Part shown: positions 6,639 to 15,318 of the stretch, piece by piece
How positions within the stretch are numbered: the stretch's first letter is position 1
Layout of the letters: every line of letters begins with the position of its first letter
Source: CAYNVS01 sp964400725
GTDB taxonomy: Bacteria; Myxococcota_A; SURF-8; CAYNVS01
Length of the DNA: 37,660 bases
Direction: 5' to 3'
Assembly (NCBI GenBank): GCA_964400725.1
Contig: CAYNVS010000033.1
Location: 1 to 37,660, forward strand
Notes under the pieces: generated by a model
What the model was told of the DNA's origin: nothing
What the model saw: only the letters and a program-made list of their open reading frames with translations
Database searches by the model: none
Translations under genes and position numbers: made by a program

Positions 6639-7676
6639 TTACTCCAGCAGCTTCCAATCCTGGCGCGGTATTTGCGTTCCGCGGGGTTTATAATCGCCGC
6701 CGAGGATGTAAAGCGCGCGGCGGTTTTTAACTTCGTCGGTCTCGTCCGGCGTTTTCACTTCCAAAACTTCCTCGCCGAAGCCCTGATAATAAATTGAATA
6801 TTTAAACCCCTTCTGCTTGAAATACTTTGCGATTGAGCGCGCGCGCCGCATAGAAAGGTCGAGGTTGCTGTCCGGTTTGCCCACAGTGTCGGTGTAGCCG
6901 ACGACGTAAAGATTGAGATGAATCAGCTTGCCGTATTTTTTAACCATTTCTTCGATGCTTTTGAAAACTTTGTCGAGCTTCGGGCGCTCAGCCGCCTGTA
7001 TTTCGTCCTTGCCGGAGGCGAAGTTCACCTCTTCGTGCTCCACGTTCACCTGCCACGGCGAAAGCGTCATCTTGCTGAAAACGTCCTTGTCGTCGTAAAC
7101 CGTTACGTCGATGCGGATAACGGTAAGCCCTTCCTTGCCGCCCCACGTTAATGTTTCCTGTTCGTTGGCGCCCGAATAAATTTTTTCGCCTTTATCGATT
7201 TCGGCGCCGGTGTCGGCCAAGACGGAGTATTGGATGCGCTTTATAGGCCTTGTCGCCCGGACCGCGAACTTGCGCCCTTCGAGGTCAAAAGTTTCCTCAA
7301 GTATTTTAATTTGCAACCCGTTAAGCACGTTCAGCTCGAATGAGAGAGGCATCTCGCCTTCGTCGCCGTTGCTGAACGAGACCGACAGCTTGCCTTGGTA
7401 GCGGACTTTGCCGACTTTTTGCGGAATTTCAATAAATTTTTCTTCTCCGCTTTTTATCTCGCCGGTCTCGAATTTTTCCGAGCCTTTGCTTGAGCGAAGA
7501 GTAATTACGGCGTTGTCAACCGCCATATTGGCTTTAAGCCGCAGCCCGACGGGGCCGGAGCCTTCGAGCATGTCGGTGATGGCTTTAACTTCAACCGCTT
7601 CTTCCGCGAGCGCCGCCGAGAAGCCGAAAATTAAAGCAGCGGCGAGTAACGTTGCCGGCGCAAACTTCCGAGTCAT
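6639..7676 (-). CDS. OmpA-family protein (C-terminal peptidoglycan-binding domain)
   Basis: A 345-residue exported protein from the ATG at 7676, which has GAGG six bases upstream; a TTG six codons earlier is less likely. A signal peptide covers residues 1-24 (MTRK, hydrophobic core, cleavage after A-L-A). The middle (about 30-215) is predicted beta-rich and shows no barrel signature, so it is not a classical OmpA barrel. The C-terminal OmpA domain (about 222-325) carries V-N-F-A-S-G-K-D-E-I, then VVGYTDTVG and NLDLSMRRARSIAKYF, the conserved D/R region that binds diaminopimelate in peptidoglycan. It probably anchors an envelope structure to the cell wall from the periplasm. A strong promoter lies upstream, and the gene is divergent from pepN. 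Confidence 0.85.
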   Translation of the reverse strand: MTRKFAPATLLAAALIFGFSAALAEEAVEVKAITDMLEGSGPVGLRLKANMAVDNAVITLRSSKGSEKFETGEIKSGEEKFIEIPQKVGKVRYQGKLSVSFSNGDEGEMPLSFELNVLNGLQIKILEETFDLEGRKFAVRATRPIKRIQYSVLADTGAEIDKGEKIYSGANEQETLTWGGKEGLTVIRIDVTVYDDKDVFSKMTLSPWQVNVEHEEVNFASGKDEIQAAERPKLDKVFKSIEEMVKKYGKLIHLNLYVVGYTDTVGKPDSNLDLSMRRARSIAKYFKQKGFKYSIYYQGFGEEVLEVKTPDETDEVKNRRALYILGGDYKPRGTQIPRQDWKLLE

Positions 7677-7740
7677 GTTATCCTCGTTTGTCAAAATGGA
7701 AAAAACGCGACGAACAAAACCAAGATGAAAAATCGAAAAA

Positions 7741-7768
7741 ATTATAACAAACGGAGTCCGGTTTTCAA
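7741..7768 (-). promoter_or_regulatory. Predicted sigma-70 promoter of the OmpA-family gene
   Basis: On the minus strand TTGAAA (7763-7768), a 16-bp spacer and a perfect TATAAT (7741-7746) lie about 65 bases before the ATG. Confidence 0.65.
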
Positions 7769-7797
7769 AATATAAAAACTTTACAACTCGTATTATG

Positions 7798-7938
7798 CCG
7801 ACTTATCCCCGCTTTGTATAAAAGACCGCGAAGAACGCGGAGATGCGCGGAGGTTTTTTAATCAATTTCGTTCTCATCCTTATTTTTAAACCGCCGAGCG
7901 CATGCGTCCTCTTTCGGATTGCGCGAACGCGGAGATAT
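7798..7938. repeat. Dispersed intergenic element, copy R1 (degenerate)
   Basis: It starts CCGACTTATCCCCGCTTT (7798-7815), continues GTATAAAAGACCGC, then AACGCGGAGATGCGCGGAGG, TTTTTTAATCAATTTCGTTC and CGCCGAGCGCATGCG. The same order of blocks occurs in copies R2 (15070-15201), R3 (34351-34956) and R4 (26882-26997). The right end (GAACGCGGAGATATG, to about 7938) only weakly resembles the inverted end of R2. It lies between the divergent ompA-family and pepN promoters. Confidence 0.65.
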
Positions 7939-7973
7939 GTTTAGCAGCATTTGCCGGATATGAATTATTTCGT

Positions 7974-8002
7974 TTGACTTCCTTGCGCGGGGGTTCTAGC
8001 AT
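7974..8002 (+). promoter_or_regulatory. Predicted sigma-70 promoter of pepN
   Basis: TTGACT (7974-7979), exactly 17 bp, then TAGCAT (7997-8002), four of six matches. It lies 35 bases before the ATG at 8038, with AAAAAGGAG (8022-8030) in between. Confidence 0.5.
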
Positions 8003-8037
8003 TTAAACCGCATTTGCTTTGAAAAAGGAGTTTCACA

Positions 8038-10695
8038 ATGAACGGAGAAAACAAAGTTCCGAAAACGATTTAACTTAAAGATTACAAGCCCCCCGATTAC
8101 CTCGTTGAGAGCATAGACCTGCGCTTTACGCTGGGCGACGAAACGGCGATTGTAAAATCGCGCGTAAATTTTGCGGCCAACCCGGCGGCGAAAAAAAGCG
8201 GCGAGCCGCTGCGTCTCGACGGAGAGGAGCTGAAACTTATTTCAATCGCGCTCGACGGGCGCGAATTGACGGCCTCCGATTACTCTTTCGACGAAGACGG
8301 GCGAATGGTCGTTGCGGGCGTTCCGGCGCGCTTCGTTCTGGACGTCGTTACCGAATTGCGCCCCAAAGAAAACACCGCGCTGTCCGGTCTTTACGAATCC
8401 AACGGAATGTTTTGTACGCAGTGCGAGGCGGAAGGGTTCCGGCGCATAACTTATTACCCGGACAGACCCGACGTTATGGCGCGCTTTACTACGACTATCG
8501 AGGCCGACAAGAGCCGCTTTCCGGTTTTGCTCTCCAACGGCAACCTTAAGGAAACCGGAGAGCTTGAAGGCGGGCGTCATTACGCCGTATGGGAAGACCC
8601 TTTCCCCAAGCCGTGCTATTTATTCGCGCTGGTTGCAAGCGATTTGGGTTATATAGAAGACGAATTTACAACCTGTTCAGGCCGCCGCGTTCCTCTTAAA
8701 ATTTACGCGGAGCGCAAAGACCTCGAACGCTGCCGCCACGCCATGGCGTCCCTTAAAAAAGCTATGAAGTGGGACGAAGAGGTTTACGGCCGCGAGTACG
8801 ACTTGAACGAATTTATGATCGTTGCGGTCGATCACTTTAACGCCGGCGCGATGGAAAACAAGGGGCTCAACATCTTTTTGTCTTCGCTGGTTCTCGCCCA
8901 GCCGGAGACTGCGACCGACGAAGATTACGACCGGATAACGGGCGTAATCGCGCACGAGTATTTTCATAATTGGTCTGGCAACCGCGTAACATGCCGCGAT
9001 TGGTTCCAGCTTTCGCTCAAAGAAGGGTTCACCGTTTTCCGCGATCAATGCTTCAGCGCCGATATTTCCAGCAGGGCGGTTAAGCGCATTGAAGACGTCT
9101 CCTTTCTGCGCAGCCGCCAATTTTCGGAGGACGCCGGGCCGCTTGCGCATCCGATTCGTCCCGAATCTTACATACAAATCAACAACTTTTACACCATGAC
9201 GGTTTACGAGAAGGGCGCCGAGGCGGTGAGAATGATTCATACTCTTCTCGGCCCCAAGCGTTTCCGCGCCGGATGCGACCTTTATTTCTCGCGCCACGAC
9301 GGACAGGCGGTTACGACGGAAGATTTCGTTAAGGCGATGGAAGACGCAAACGGCGTCGATTTGACGCAGTTCAAACGGTGGTACGGTCAGGCGGGGACGC
9401 CGGAAGTAAAGGCGGAAGGCTCTTACGACGCGGAAGCGAAGACGTGGACGCTGAAGGTAAGTCAGTCGTGCAAACCGACTCCAGGCCAGCCGGTAAAGGA
9501 GCCGCTGGTTATTCCCATGGCGATGGGGTTGATAGCGAGGGACGGTTCTTCCATTCCGCTCAAACTTAAAGGCGAGCGCGAGCCTTACGCGGAAGAAACG
9601 CGCGTTTTGCCGCTGACCAAACCGGAAGAGATTTTTACGTTTGAGGACGTTTTGCAGCCGCCGGTCCCTTCGCTTTTCCGCGGCTTCTCCGCGCCCGTCA
9701 AACTCGTCTGCGATTACTCCGACGACGATTTGGCTTTTCTGCTCGCGCGCGACATTGACGAATTCAACGCGTGGGACGCGGGACAAACGCTTTATATGCG
9801 GACTTTGAAACGCTTGGTCGAAGGGGGAAAAGCCGCGTTGAGCGAACCGCTTTATCCGCGGCTGGTCGAGGCCGTCGGCGCGACTATTCAAGATTCGCGA
9901 CGCGATCCGAGGCTCGTCGCCGAGGCGGTTCGTCTGCCGGACGAAGGGTATTTGCTAGAGCAGTTCGAGTCCGCGGACCCGGACGCCGTCTTTGCGGCGC
10001 ACGCCTTCGTAAGAACCGGCCTAGCCAAAGCTCTGCGCGGACTGATGCTTGAAACGTATTTAAAATACGCGGGCGCTCCTTACGCGGCAGACGCGCAAAG
10101 CATCGGCAGGCGCCGCCTGAAGAACGCATGCCTGCGTTATCTTGCCGCCTTGGACGACGATGAGTCGCGCAAATTGGCGTCGCGTCAGGCCGAAACCGCG
10201 GACAATATGACCGACAGTCTGGCGGCTTTGGCGGCTTTGTCCGATTCCGAATCGGGCGAGTTCGACCGCGCGCTTGACGAGTTTTACAAAAGATGGGAAA
10301 GCGACTCCCTCGTCGTCGATAAGTGGTTCCTCGTTCAATCGACGTCTAAAAGGAGCGATACGCTTGAGCGCGTGAAGAAGCTGCTGTCGCATCCCAAGTT
10401 TTCAATGACGCTTCCAAGCCGCGTCCGCTCTCTTTTGGCCGGTTTTGCGATGCGCAACCCGGTTAGATTCCACGAAAAGTCGGGCGCAGGCTACGCCTTT
10501 CTTGCCGATCAGGTTCTCGCGCTCGACAAACTGAACCCGCAGATTGCGGCGCGGATGCTCAACCCGTTGAGCGGGTGGCGCAAACTGGAGCCTTTGCGCG
10601 GCGGCTTGATGCGCGGCGAATTGGAGAGAATTCTTCGCGAGCCGAAACTGTCGAAAGACGTTTACGAAATAGCGGCAAAGAGTTTGTCGGACTGA
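8038..10695 (+). CDS. pepN: Aminopeptidase N (M1 family), with an in-frame TAA at codon 12
   Basis: The ATG at 8038 has an excellent Shine-Dalgarno (AAAAAGGAG, 8022-8030) and opens M-N-G-E-N-K-V-P-K-T-I, then TAA (8071-8073), then L-K-D-Y-K-P-P-D-Y-L-V-E-S-I-D-L-R-F. Related PepN proteins have an uninterrupted T-I-Y-L-K-D-Y type opening, so the stop replaces a Tyr codon. The following 873 codons are intact and conserved, giving 885 codons in total, normal for PepN (E. coli about 870). GAMENKGLNIF (about 270) and HEYFHNWSGNRVTC (H306, H310) form the exopeptidase and zinc motifs; ECx repeats and a helical C-terminal domain follow. PepN is a broad cytosolic aminopeptidase that removes N-terminal residues. 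The only later start is a TTG at 8266, which would remove part of the N-terminal beta domain. Sequencing error, a recent mutation or readthrough are all possible. Confidence 0.9.
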
Positions 10696-10719
10696 TAAAG
10701 ATAAGCCGATTTACAAAGT

Positions 10720-10754
10720 AAAAAGCCGCGGAGCATTTCGCGGCTTTTTGTTTT
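10720..10754. terminator. Bidirectional terminator between pepN and the zinc-ribbon operon
   Basis: An 11-bp stem AAAAAGCCGCG (10720-10730) / CGCGGCTTTTT (10739-10749) with an 8-nt loop. It is T-rich on the plus strand (CTTTTTGTTTT) and has TTTTTA on the minus strand, so it can end both convergent transcripts. Confidence 0.88.
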
Positions 10755-10781
10755 CGTGAATTGGTTAAGTCTTTAAAATTT

Positions 10782-11216
10782 TTAAAATTCTTCCTCGTCC
10801 TCTTCAGGTTCGGCCGCCTCGAAGTCGGTTCCGAACTCGTCTTCAAGATAGACGTCGTCGTCCATCGGCAGAACGTCCATAATTTCGTCCGGTTCGGCCG
10901 CCTTAACCGCTTTTCTTTTCTTTTTCGCGGCTGCGACGGCCGCTTTGCCCAGCGCCGGTTTGGGAGGCGCGTTCTTTTGATTCGAGCCGCAGCGCGGGCA
11001 TATAGGCTCCGGCTTGCATAAATCGTAAAATTTTACGCCGCAGCCGTAGCATTCGTATTTTTTCCCTAGAGAGTCGGGCGCGGGCGCGTCGCTTTTAACC
11101 GGAGCCGGTTTTTCCGCGGACGCCGTTTGCTTTTTGGCAGGTTCTTTTTCTTTAGATTTGCTTTTTTCGGCGGCGGTCGATTTTTTTTCGCCGGCCTTGA
11201 CCTTTTGAGGACTCAT
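10782..11216 (-). CDS. FYDLN-type zinc-ribbon protein with charged disordered tails
   Basis: A 144-residue protein. The centre (about 54-78) is a four-cysteine zinc ribbon: C-Y-G-C, then KFYDLCKPEPICPRCGS, matching the 'FYDL..P..CP.CG' signature of the TIGR02300 family, whose function is not known. The N-terminal 50 residues are Lys/Ala/Pro/Glu-rich. Residues about 88-107 are again basic (AAAKKKRKAVKAAE), and the last 35 are strongly acidic (DDDVYLEDEF, EPEEDEEEF). The protein is therefore a charge-segregated polyampholyte around one small folded unit. It starts at an ATG with a strong AAAGGAGG. It is the last gene of a three-gene minus-strand operon behind two lipoproteins (27 bases from the preceding stop) and is followed by a terminator. 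Confidence 0.85.
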   Translation of the reverse strand: MSPQKVKAGEKKSTAAEKSKSKEKEPAKKQTASAEKPAPVKSDAPAPDSLGKKYECYGCGVKFYDLCKPEPICPRCGSNQKNAPPKPALGKAAVAAAKKKRKAVKAAEPDEIMDVLPMDDDVYLEDEFGTDFEAAEPEEDEEEF

Positions 11217-11243
11217 GCTTTTCGCTCCTCCTTTAGCCTAAAG

Positions 11244-13370
11244 TCATTGAATTGAATAAGCCGTCAGCTCGGACGGGGAATACCGGATGATTTTATCGGC
11301 TCCCGTATCGACTATAAAAATAAGACCGTCCGAAACCGGCATCGCAGAAATGCCTTCAAACGCCGTTCCGACGAGATTTTCCACGTCTATTTCGGACAGC
11401 GTGGAAAAGGAATAATCGAAAACTTTTGGCGGCTCAAGCAGACCGAAAGGTCTTTCCAGTCCGTTTTCGGGTTTTTCCACAACTTTACAAACGACGAAAG
11501 AAACCGCGTCGCTGGCAAAGCTGAAGGGATCGTTCAGGTCTTCTTTAAGACATTGAGACGTTTTTTTAATAAGTTTGGGGTAAGCTCTACCAAGGTAAGC
11601 GTTGGCAAGGCTGCGATATGAATCGGTTACGAAAACGAGATAATTTTCGTTCGCTCTGATTTCGTATTCGACGCTTGTATCGAAGCAGGAGCTTAAATCC
11701 GGCAGGCTTCCTTTATTAAACGTAATATAATGAATGTTGTCGTCGCCAGAACCGTAACCGACTCCGCTTATTTCAATGGAGACCAAGTTGTTTGTAGCGG
11801 GCGTAACCGGACATTTGCCGGACGGCGCCGATTTAATCGCCAGCCGGTCGCCTAAATTATTAGGTCCCGGTAAAACGATGTCGAGCTTTGTAAAATCGAC
11901 GTTGGGGTCGTACAGCCTGCCGTTGGCGAAATCGAACCTTCCGCTTACGGAGTCCGAATTCGGAAGAATGCCGTTAAACGTCATGGAGTAGTCCGCGTCG
12001 CCGGTAGCGTGCCTTGTAAAAGAGAACGACGCTTCGTCGAATTTGCTCGATTCGTCCGACGCTCCGCCTTTAATAGGCGGCGTTTGCGGGTCTTGGTAAT
12101 GCTGATAAAGTCGCGGCGGATCGTTTGGAGCGTCTTTCCAGCGCAAATCGTCGTACGGTTTGTGCAATTCGTTGTACAAGTCTATCGTGTGCATTACCCC
12201 TTTAAAGGTGGCGATGAATGCGAATTGATGCAGGCCGGGGTTTTCCGCCGCTTCCGTTACGACGCCGTCCGGGTCTTCTTCTTCGCCGAGCGAAACGTCG
12301 GGCCGACGCTTGATGCCCGGCGCTTTGTGAGCCATTAGAAAGGCTATGCCTTTCGCCGCGCCGAGCGTTTCGATGTCGTACTCTTCCAGAACGGGCGCGC
12401 CTTTGTGAGTCGGGTAATCGGCGTTTGCGTCGGTATAAACCGTATTTTCCAAGTCGAAGACCGCGACTTTAGGCCGAAATCTTTTTGCGAGGTAAAGCCA
12501 GCGTCCGTCAAGGGAAGCCGCCGCAAGCGAGGTGGCTCCGTTTACGTGAAACGCCGCGAATTGTTTTGAGGCGTCGCTTTGCGTCGAGTCGAGAATGAAG
12601 AAACATTCGCCGGCTATATTGGATACCGCCAGTTTGGTCGCGTTCTCGTCGATTGCGGCGATTTTGCCCGGAATGGGATCGTAGGAGAGCGTTACGGGGA
12701 TGTCGGCCGCCTGCGTTTTTGAATATCTTCCCGCGCAGTTCGCGTCCGCCGCCGCCGGAAGTTTAAATTCGTCTTTTTTCTCCAGAGTTCTCCAGTCTCC
12801 GGCGACTTTCGGAGCCATTTTTATGATTTTTCTACCGTTTTGAATAACAAGCCAAAGGGCTTCGGTTTTGGCGTAGATGTGATTGATTATTTCGTCGAAT
12901 TTTGTCGTCTTGACCACGACGTCTATTTCGGAGTCGATAATGGAAATCGATTCGTCCTGGCTGTTGAGAACCGCGACCCATTTATCGTAACTCGCCGTTT
13001 CCGTTGGGTATAAGCCGACGGGTATGTGCGTTATTACGTACGGGTTTCCTTGAAAGCGGTTATCCTCGGTAAAGGCGGCGCAAACGTCCAGTTTGGCGAC
13101 CATGTGAACTTTGGGCATGGGCGCGTAACCGTATGGGCGGATATATTGTTTTGCGTTTGCCGGGTTCTTGTAATAACAGCTTTGATAACTCGACGACAAC
13201 GCGGCGTATTCGGTATCCGATATTGTTTTATATACAAGCGAGAAATCGGAAGGTTTCTCCATTTTTGACTGATCGGTCGTCGTTTCGGTGGATCCGCTGC
13301 AACCCCAAATTAATGCCGCGGATAGAACCGGCAGCAGCGATGCAAAACGTCGCAATTTGTTAAACGTCAT
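11244..13370 (-). CDS. Predicted outer-surface lipoprotein with beta-propeller-like repeats
   Basis: A 708-residue protein. The signal peptide ends in the lipobox L-I-W-G-C, so C24 is the predicted lipidated residue; S-G-S-T-E-T-T-T-D follows as a flexible linker. Repeats such as W-V-A-V-L-N-S-Q-D-E-S-I-S-I-I-D-S-E-I-D-V-V-V and 'DGRWLYLAKRFRPKVAVFDLE' are typical of YVTN/NHL-like beta-propeller blades. The C-terminal sentence-like pattern 'ISAMPVSDGLIFIVDTGADK' fits another blade. The ligand is unknown. It lies 10 bases downstream of a second lipoprotein of similar build, so the two probably act together at the cell surface. I recognise no enzyme motif. Confidence 0.8.
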   Translation of the reverse strand: MTFNKLRRFASLLPVLSAALIWGCSGSTETTTDQSKMEKPSDFSLVYKTISDTEYAALSSSYQSCYYKNPANAKQYIRPYGYAPMPKVHMVAKLDVCAAFTEDNRFQGNPYVITHIPVGLYPTETASYDKWVAVLNSQDESISIIDSEIDVVVKTTKFDEIINHIYAKTEALWLVIQNGRKIIKMAPKVAGDWRTLEKKDEFKLPAAADANCAGRYSKTQAADIPVTLSYDPIPGKIAAIDENATKLAVSNIAGECFFILDSTQSDASKQFAAFHVNGATSLAAASLDGRWLYLAKRFRPKVAVFDLENTVYTDANADYPTHKGAPVLEEYDIETLGAAKGIAFLMAHKAPGIKRRPDVSLGEEEDPDGVVTEAAENPGLHQFAFIATFKGVMHTIDLYNELHKPYDDLRWKDAPNDPPRLYQHYQDPQTPPIKGGASDESSKFDEASFSFTRHATGDADYSMTFNGILPNSDSVSGRFDFANGRLYDPNVDFTKLDIVLPGPNNLGDRLAIKSAPSGKCPVTPATNNLVSIEISGVGYGSGDDNIHYITFNKGSLPDLSSCFDTSVEYEIRANENYLVFVTDSYRSLANAYLGRAYPKLIKKTSQCLKEDLNDPFSFASDAVSFVVCKVVEKPENGLERPFGLLEPPKVFDYSFSTLSEIDVENLVGTAFEGISAMPVSDGLIFIVDTGADKIIRYSPSELTAYSIQ

Positions 13371-13380
13371 TAAATTATCG

Positions 13381-14991
13381 TCAATATTCTATAGAATGGT
13401 TGTGAACTCTCAGGAGCAGCTCGTGCGGCGCTCCGGTTCCGTTGATGTTCACCCGCCAAAGCTGAATTTCGTGCCCGCGGAACATGGACGCGACGACGTA
13501 AAGCTCCCGTTCGGTCTTTCCGGTCGCCGGATTTACCGCGTCGTTGGCGTAGGCAATTAATTTGTACGGCCCCATTTCGCGTTTCGTATCGGTGGTTGAA
13601 ACCACAAAAGCGTCAACCTGACGCCATGTGTAAAGGTCGTAAACGGCTATTAAATCTTCTAGGAAGCAAGAAACGAAGACTAATCCTTCCGCAACCGCGA
13701 CGTCGGACGGGCCGAGGCAGGTCGGGATAAAGTCGATGACTTCGTTTTTTTCAAGTCCGCGTCCCAGCCTGAAGTTGTTCCGCGTTTTGTCTTCGGTGGC
13801 GTCGATTATTATGAGACCGGCGAAGGAATCGTCGTTTCTGTTCGCCGCGATGAGGACGTCTTTAACGTCGCCGCCAATATTCGCCGGATAGGAGGCGAAC
13901 GCGAGTCCGCGTATGTCCGAGCCGTCCGTTGCGGTAAAGGAAGTTACGTCGGCTTCAATCGGCCTGCCCTGAACGTAGTACGGGCGAAGAAGACCGATGC
14001 GGCCAAGGTACTTGCTTGACGCGTAAACCGTGCCGGTGGACGGGTGAATGGCGAGGCCGTCCAAACCGGCGTCCATTTTGCGTTCCGCGACTTGATAAGC
14101 CTGAGTAAGTTTGCCGCAGAAGTAATCGCCGCTTCCGCAGTCGGCGTCCGTTACGCAGCTTTTTACGCAAAATTCGGATGCGGGATATTCGTTTTGAGCC
14201 GACAAACAAATTTCGCCCGGCTTGTTGCACGCGTACGTCCCCAGCGCGCCGCATTTTGCGCAAACTCCTTCAAGAGGCGCGTCGGCCGGGCATTTCCACG
14301 CCTTAGGGAGGCAATAACCGAGGTTGAACAATGCGCTGCCTTCTTTATCTTCGGAGTTTCCTTTGTAGAACAAATCCTTCGTCGCGGCGTCGGTCGGCTC
14401 GCCGAGCTGAGTTTGAATAATGGATATTTCGCCGTTTGAAAGATGCGTAACGTAAACGAATTTATCGTCCGCGTCGAGCTTGACGTCGAACGGGTCGGCG
14501 GCCAGAGGAATGGTTTTAAGCCCTTTGAAGAAAGGCTTGCCGTCGGGCTGAGCGTCGGGATTAATATCGAAAATGTAAAGAGAGTTTTCATCGACGGCGG
14601 GCGCGGACGAGCTTTCTTTGCGCGCTCCGCGGCTTGTTACGAACAACTTTGTGCCCGCCTTGTTGAACTGCGCCATGCCGGCGAACGAGCCGATGGGGGT
14701 AGTCCACGCGCCGATTATGCGCCCTTTTCCGGTTTTGTTAGCCGAGGTTTCCTGCGCGAGGTCGATTACGGACAAGGAGCCGTTTTTATACGACAAGTTG
14801 GAGTTTGCGTTTACTGCCACCAGATATTTGCCGTTCGGGTGAAGCGCTATGCCGGTCGGGAAATAAACCGCCTGCTTGGGCGGATCAACTCCGGGCTCTT
14901 CAAGAGCGCACCCCGCCAGCGCCGAAGCCAGCGTTATAAGCGCCGCGGCCAGCGCCGCCTTCGCGGATATTTTAAAAAAATTCGTATTCAT
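13381..14991 (-). CDS. Predicted propeller lipoprotein with a cysteine-rich insert
   Basis: A 536-residue protein from the ATG at 14991; a TTG 13 codons upstream falls in a probable promoter and is rejected. The signal peptide ends in L-A-G-C (C28 lipidated). YVTN-like blades are visible near residues 50-75 (GKYLVAVNANSN, then GSLSVIDL) and 180-200 (FVYVTHLSNGEISIIQT). At about residues 238-310 the propeller is interrupted by a disulphide-type insert with 13-14 cysteines (C-L-P-K-A-W-K-C, C-A-K-C, CVTDADCGSGDYFC), similar in style to the repeats of the giant lipoprotein at 18404-26767. It is the first gene of the operon. TTGACT lies about 45 bases upstream but the -10 is weak. Function unknown; probably surface binding. 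Confidence 0.8.
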   Translation of the reverse strand: MNTNFFKISAKAALAAALITLASALAGCALEEPGVDPPKQAVYFPTGIALHPNGKYLVAVNANSNLSYKNGSLSVIDLAQETSANKTGKGRIIGAWTTPIGSFAGMAQFNKAGTKLFVTSRGARKESSSAPAVDENSLYIFDINPDAQPDGKPFFKGLKTIPLAADPFDVKLDADDKFVYVTHLSNGEISIIQTQLGEPTDAATKDLFYKGNSEDKEGSALFNLGYCLPKAWKCPADAPLEGVCAKCGALGTYACNKPGEICLSAQNEYPASEFCVKSCVTDADCGSGDYFCGKLTQAYQVAERKMDAGLDGLAIHPSTGTVYASSKYLGRIGLLRPYYVQGRPIEADVTSFTATDGSDIRGLAFASYPANIGGDVKDVLIAANRNDDSFAGLIIIDATEDKTRNNFRLGRGLEKNEVIDFIPTCLGPSDVAVAEGLVFVSCFLEDLIAVYDLYTWRQVDAFVVSTTDTKREMGPYKLIAYANDAVNPATGKTERELYVVASMFRGHEIQLWRVNINGTGAPHELLLRVHNHSIEY

Positions 14992-15069
14992 GGCTTTGAT
15001 AAAGTAGCCTAAATAATGAGATAAAGTCAAGAGACAATCGGAATATTTATTCTATATTGTAATTATACG

Positions 15070-15201
15070 CCGACTCATCGCCGCTTTCGTTCAACGCTAA
15101 ATGGGGGGGCGCGCTCGGCGGGATGGGAAGAAAGTAATTAAAAAAAACTCCGCGCGTCTCCGCGGCCTGTGCGGTTTTTATACAAAGCGGGGATGAGTCG
15201 G
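15070..15201. repeat. Dispersed intergenic element, copy R2 (complete, with terminal inverted repeats)
   Basis: A 132-bp element with 18-bp terminal inverted repeats, CCGACTCATCGCCGCTTT (15070-15087) and AAAGCGGGGATGAGTCGG (15184-15201), one mismatch. Inside, on the minus strand, are TATAAAAACCGC, CCGCGGAGACGCGCGGAG, TTTTTTTTAATTACTTTC and CGCCGAGCGCGC. It is flanked by TAATTATA on both sides (15060-15067 and 15204-15211), a possible 8-bp target duplication, although this is AT-rich sequence and could be chance. It has no coding capacity and resembles a MITE. It lies between divergent genes, 117 bases before mrdA. Confidence 0.75.
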
Positions 15202-15318
15202 GTTAATTATATAAATTTACGCCGTTTCTTTTGCCGGAACCGGAAAACGACCGTTTCATTTCTCTCGTCTTTTTCGCCGGATTAGACAAAAGGCGAAAAA
15301 GGCGCTATTAGGTTTTCT

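Noticed and set aside
2875..8073. A changed genetic code (TAA/TAG read as amino acids)
   Set aside because: Genes such as kamE (TAA), the DsbD-like gene (TAG), mrdA (TAA) and M20 (TGA) all end at normal stops, so global reassignment is not supported.
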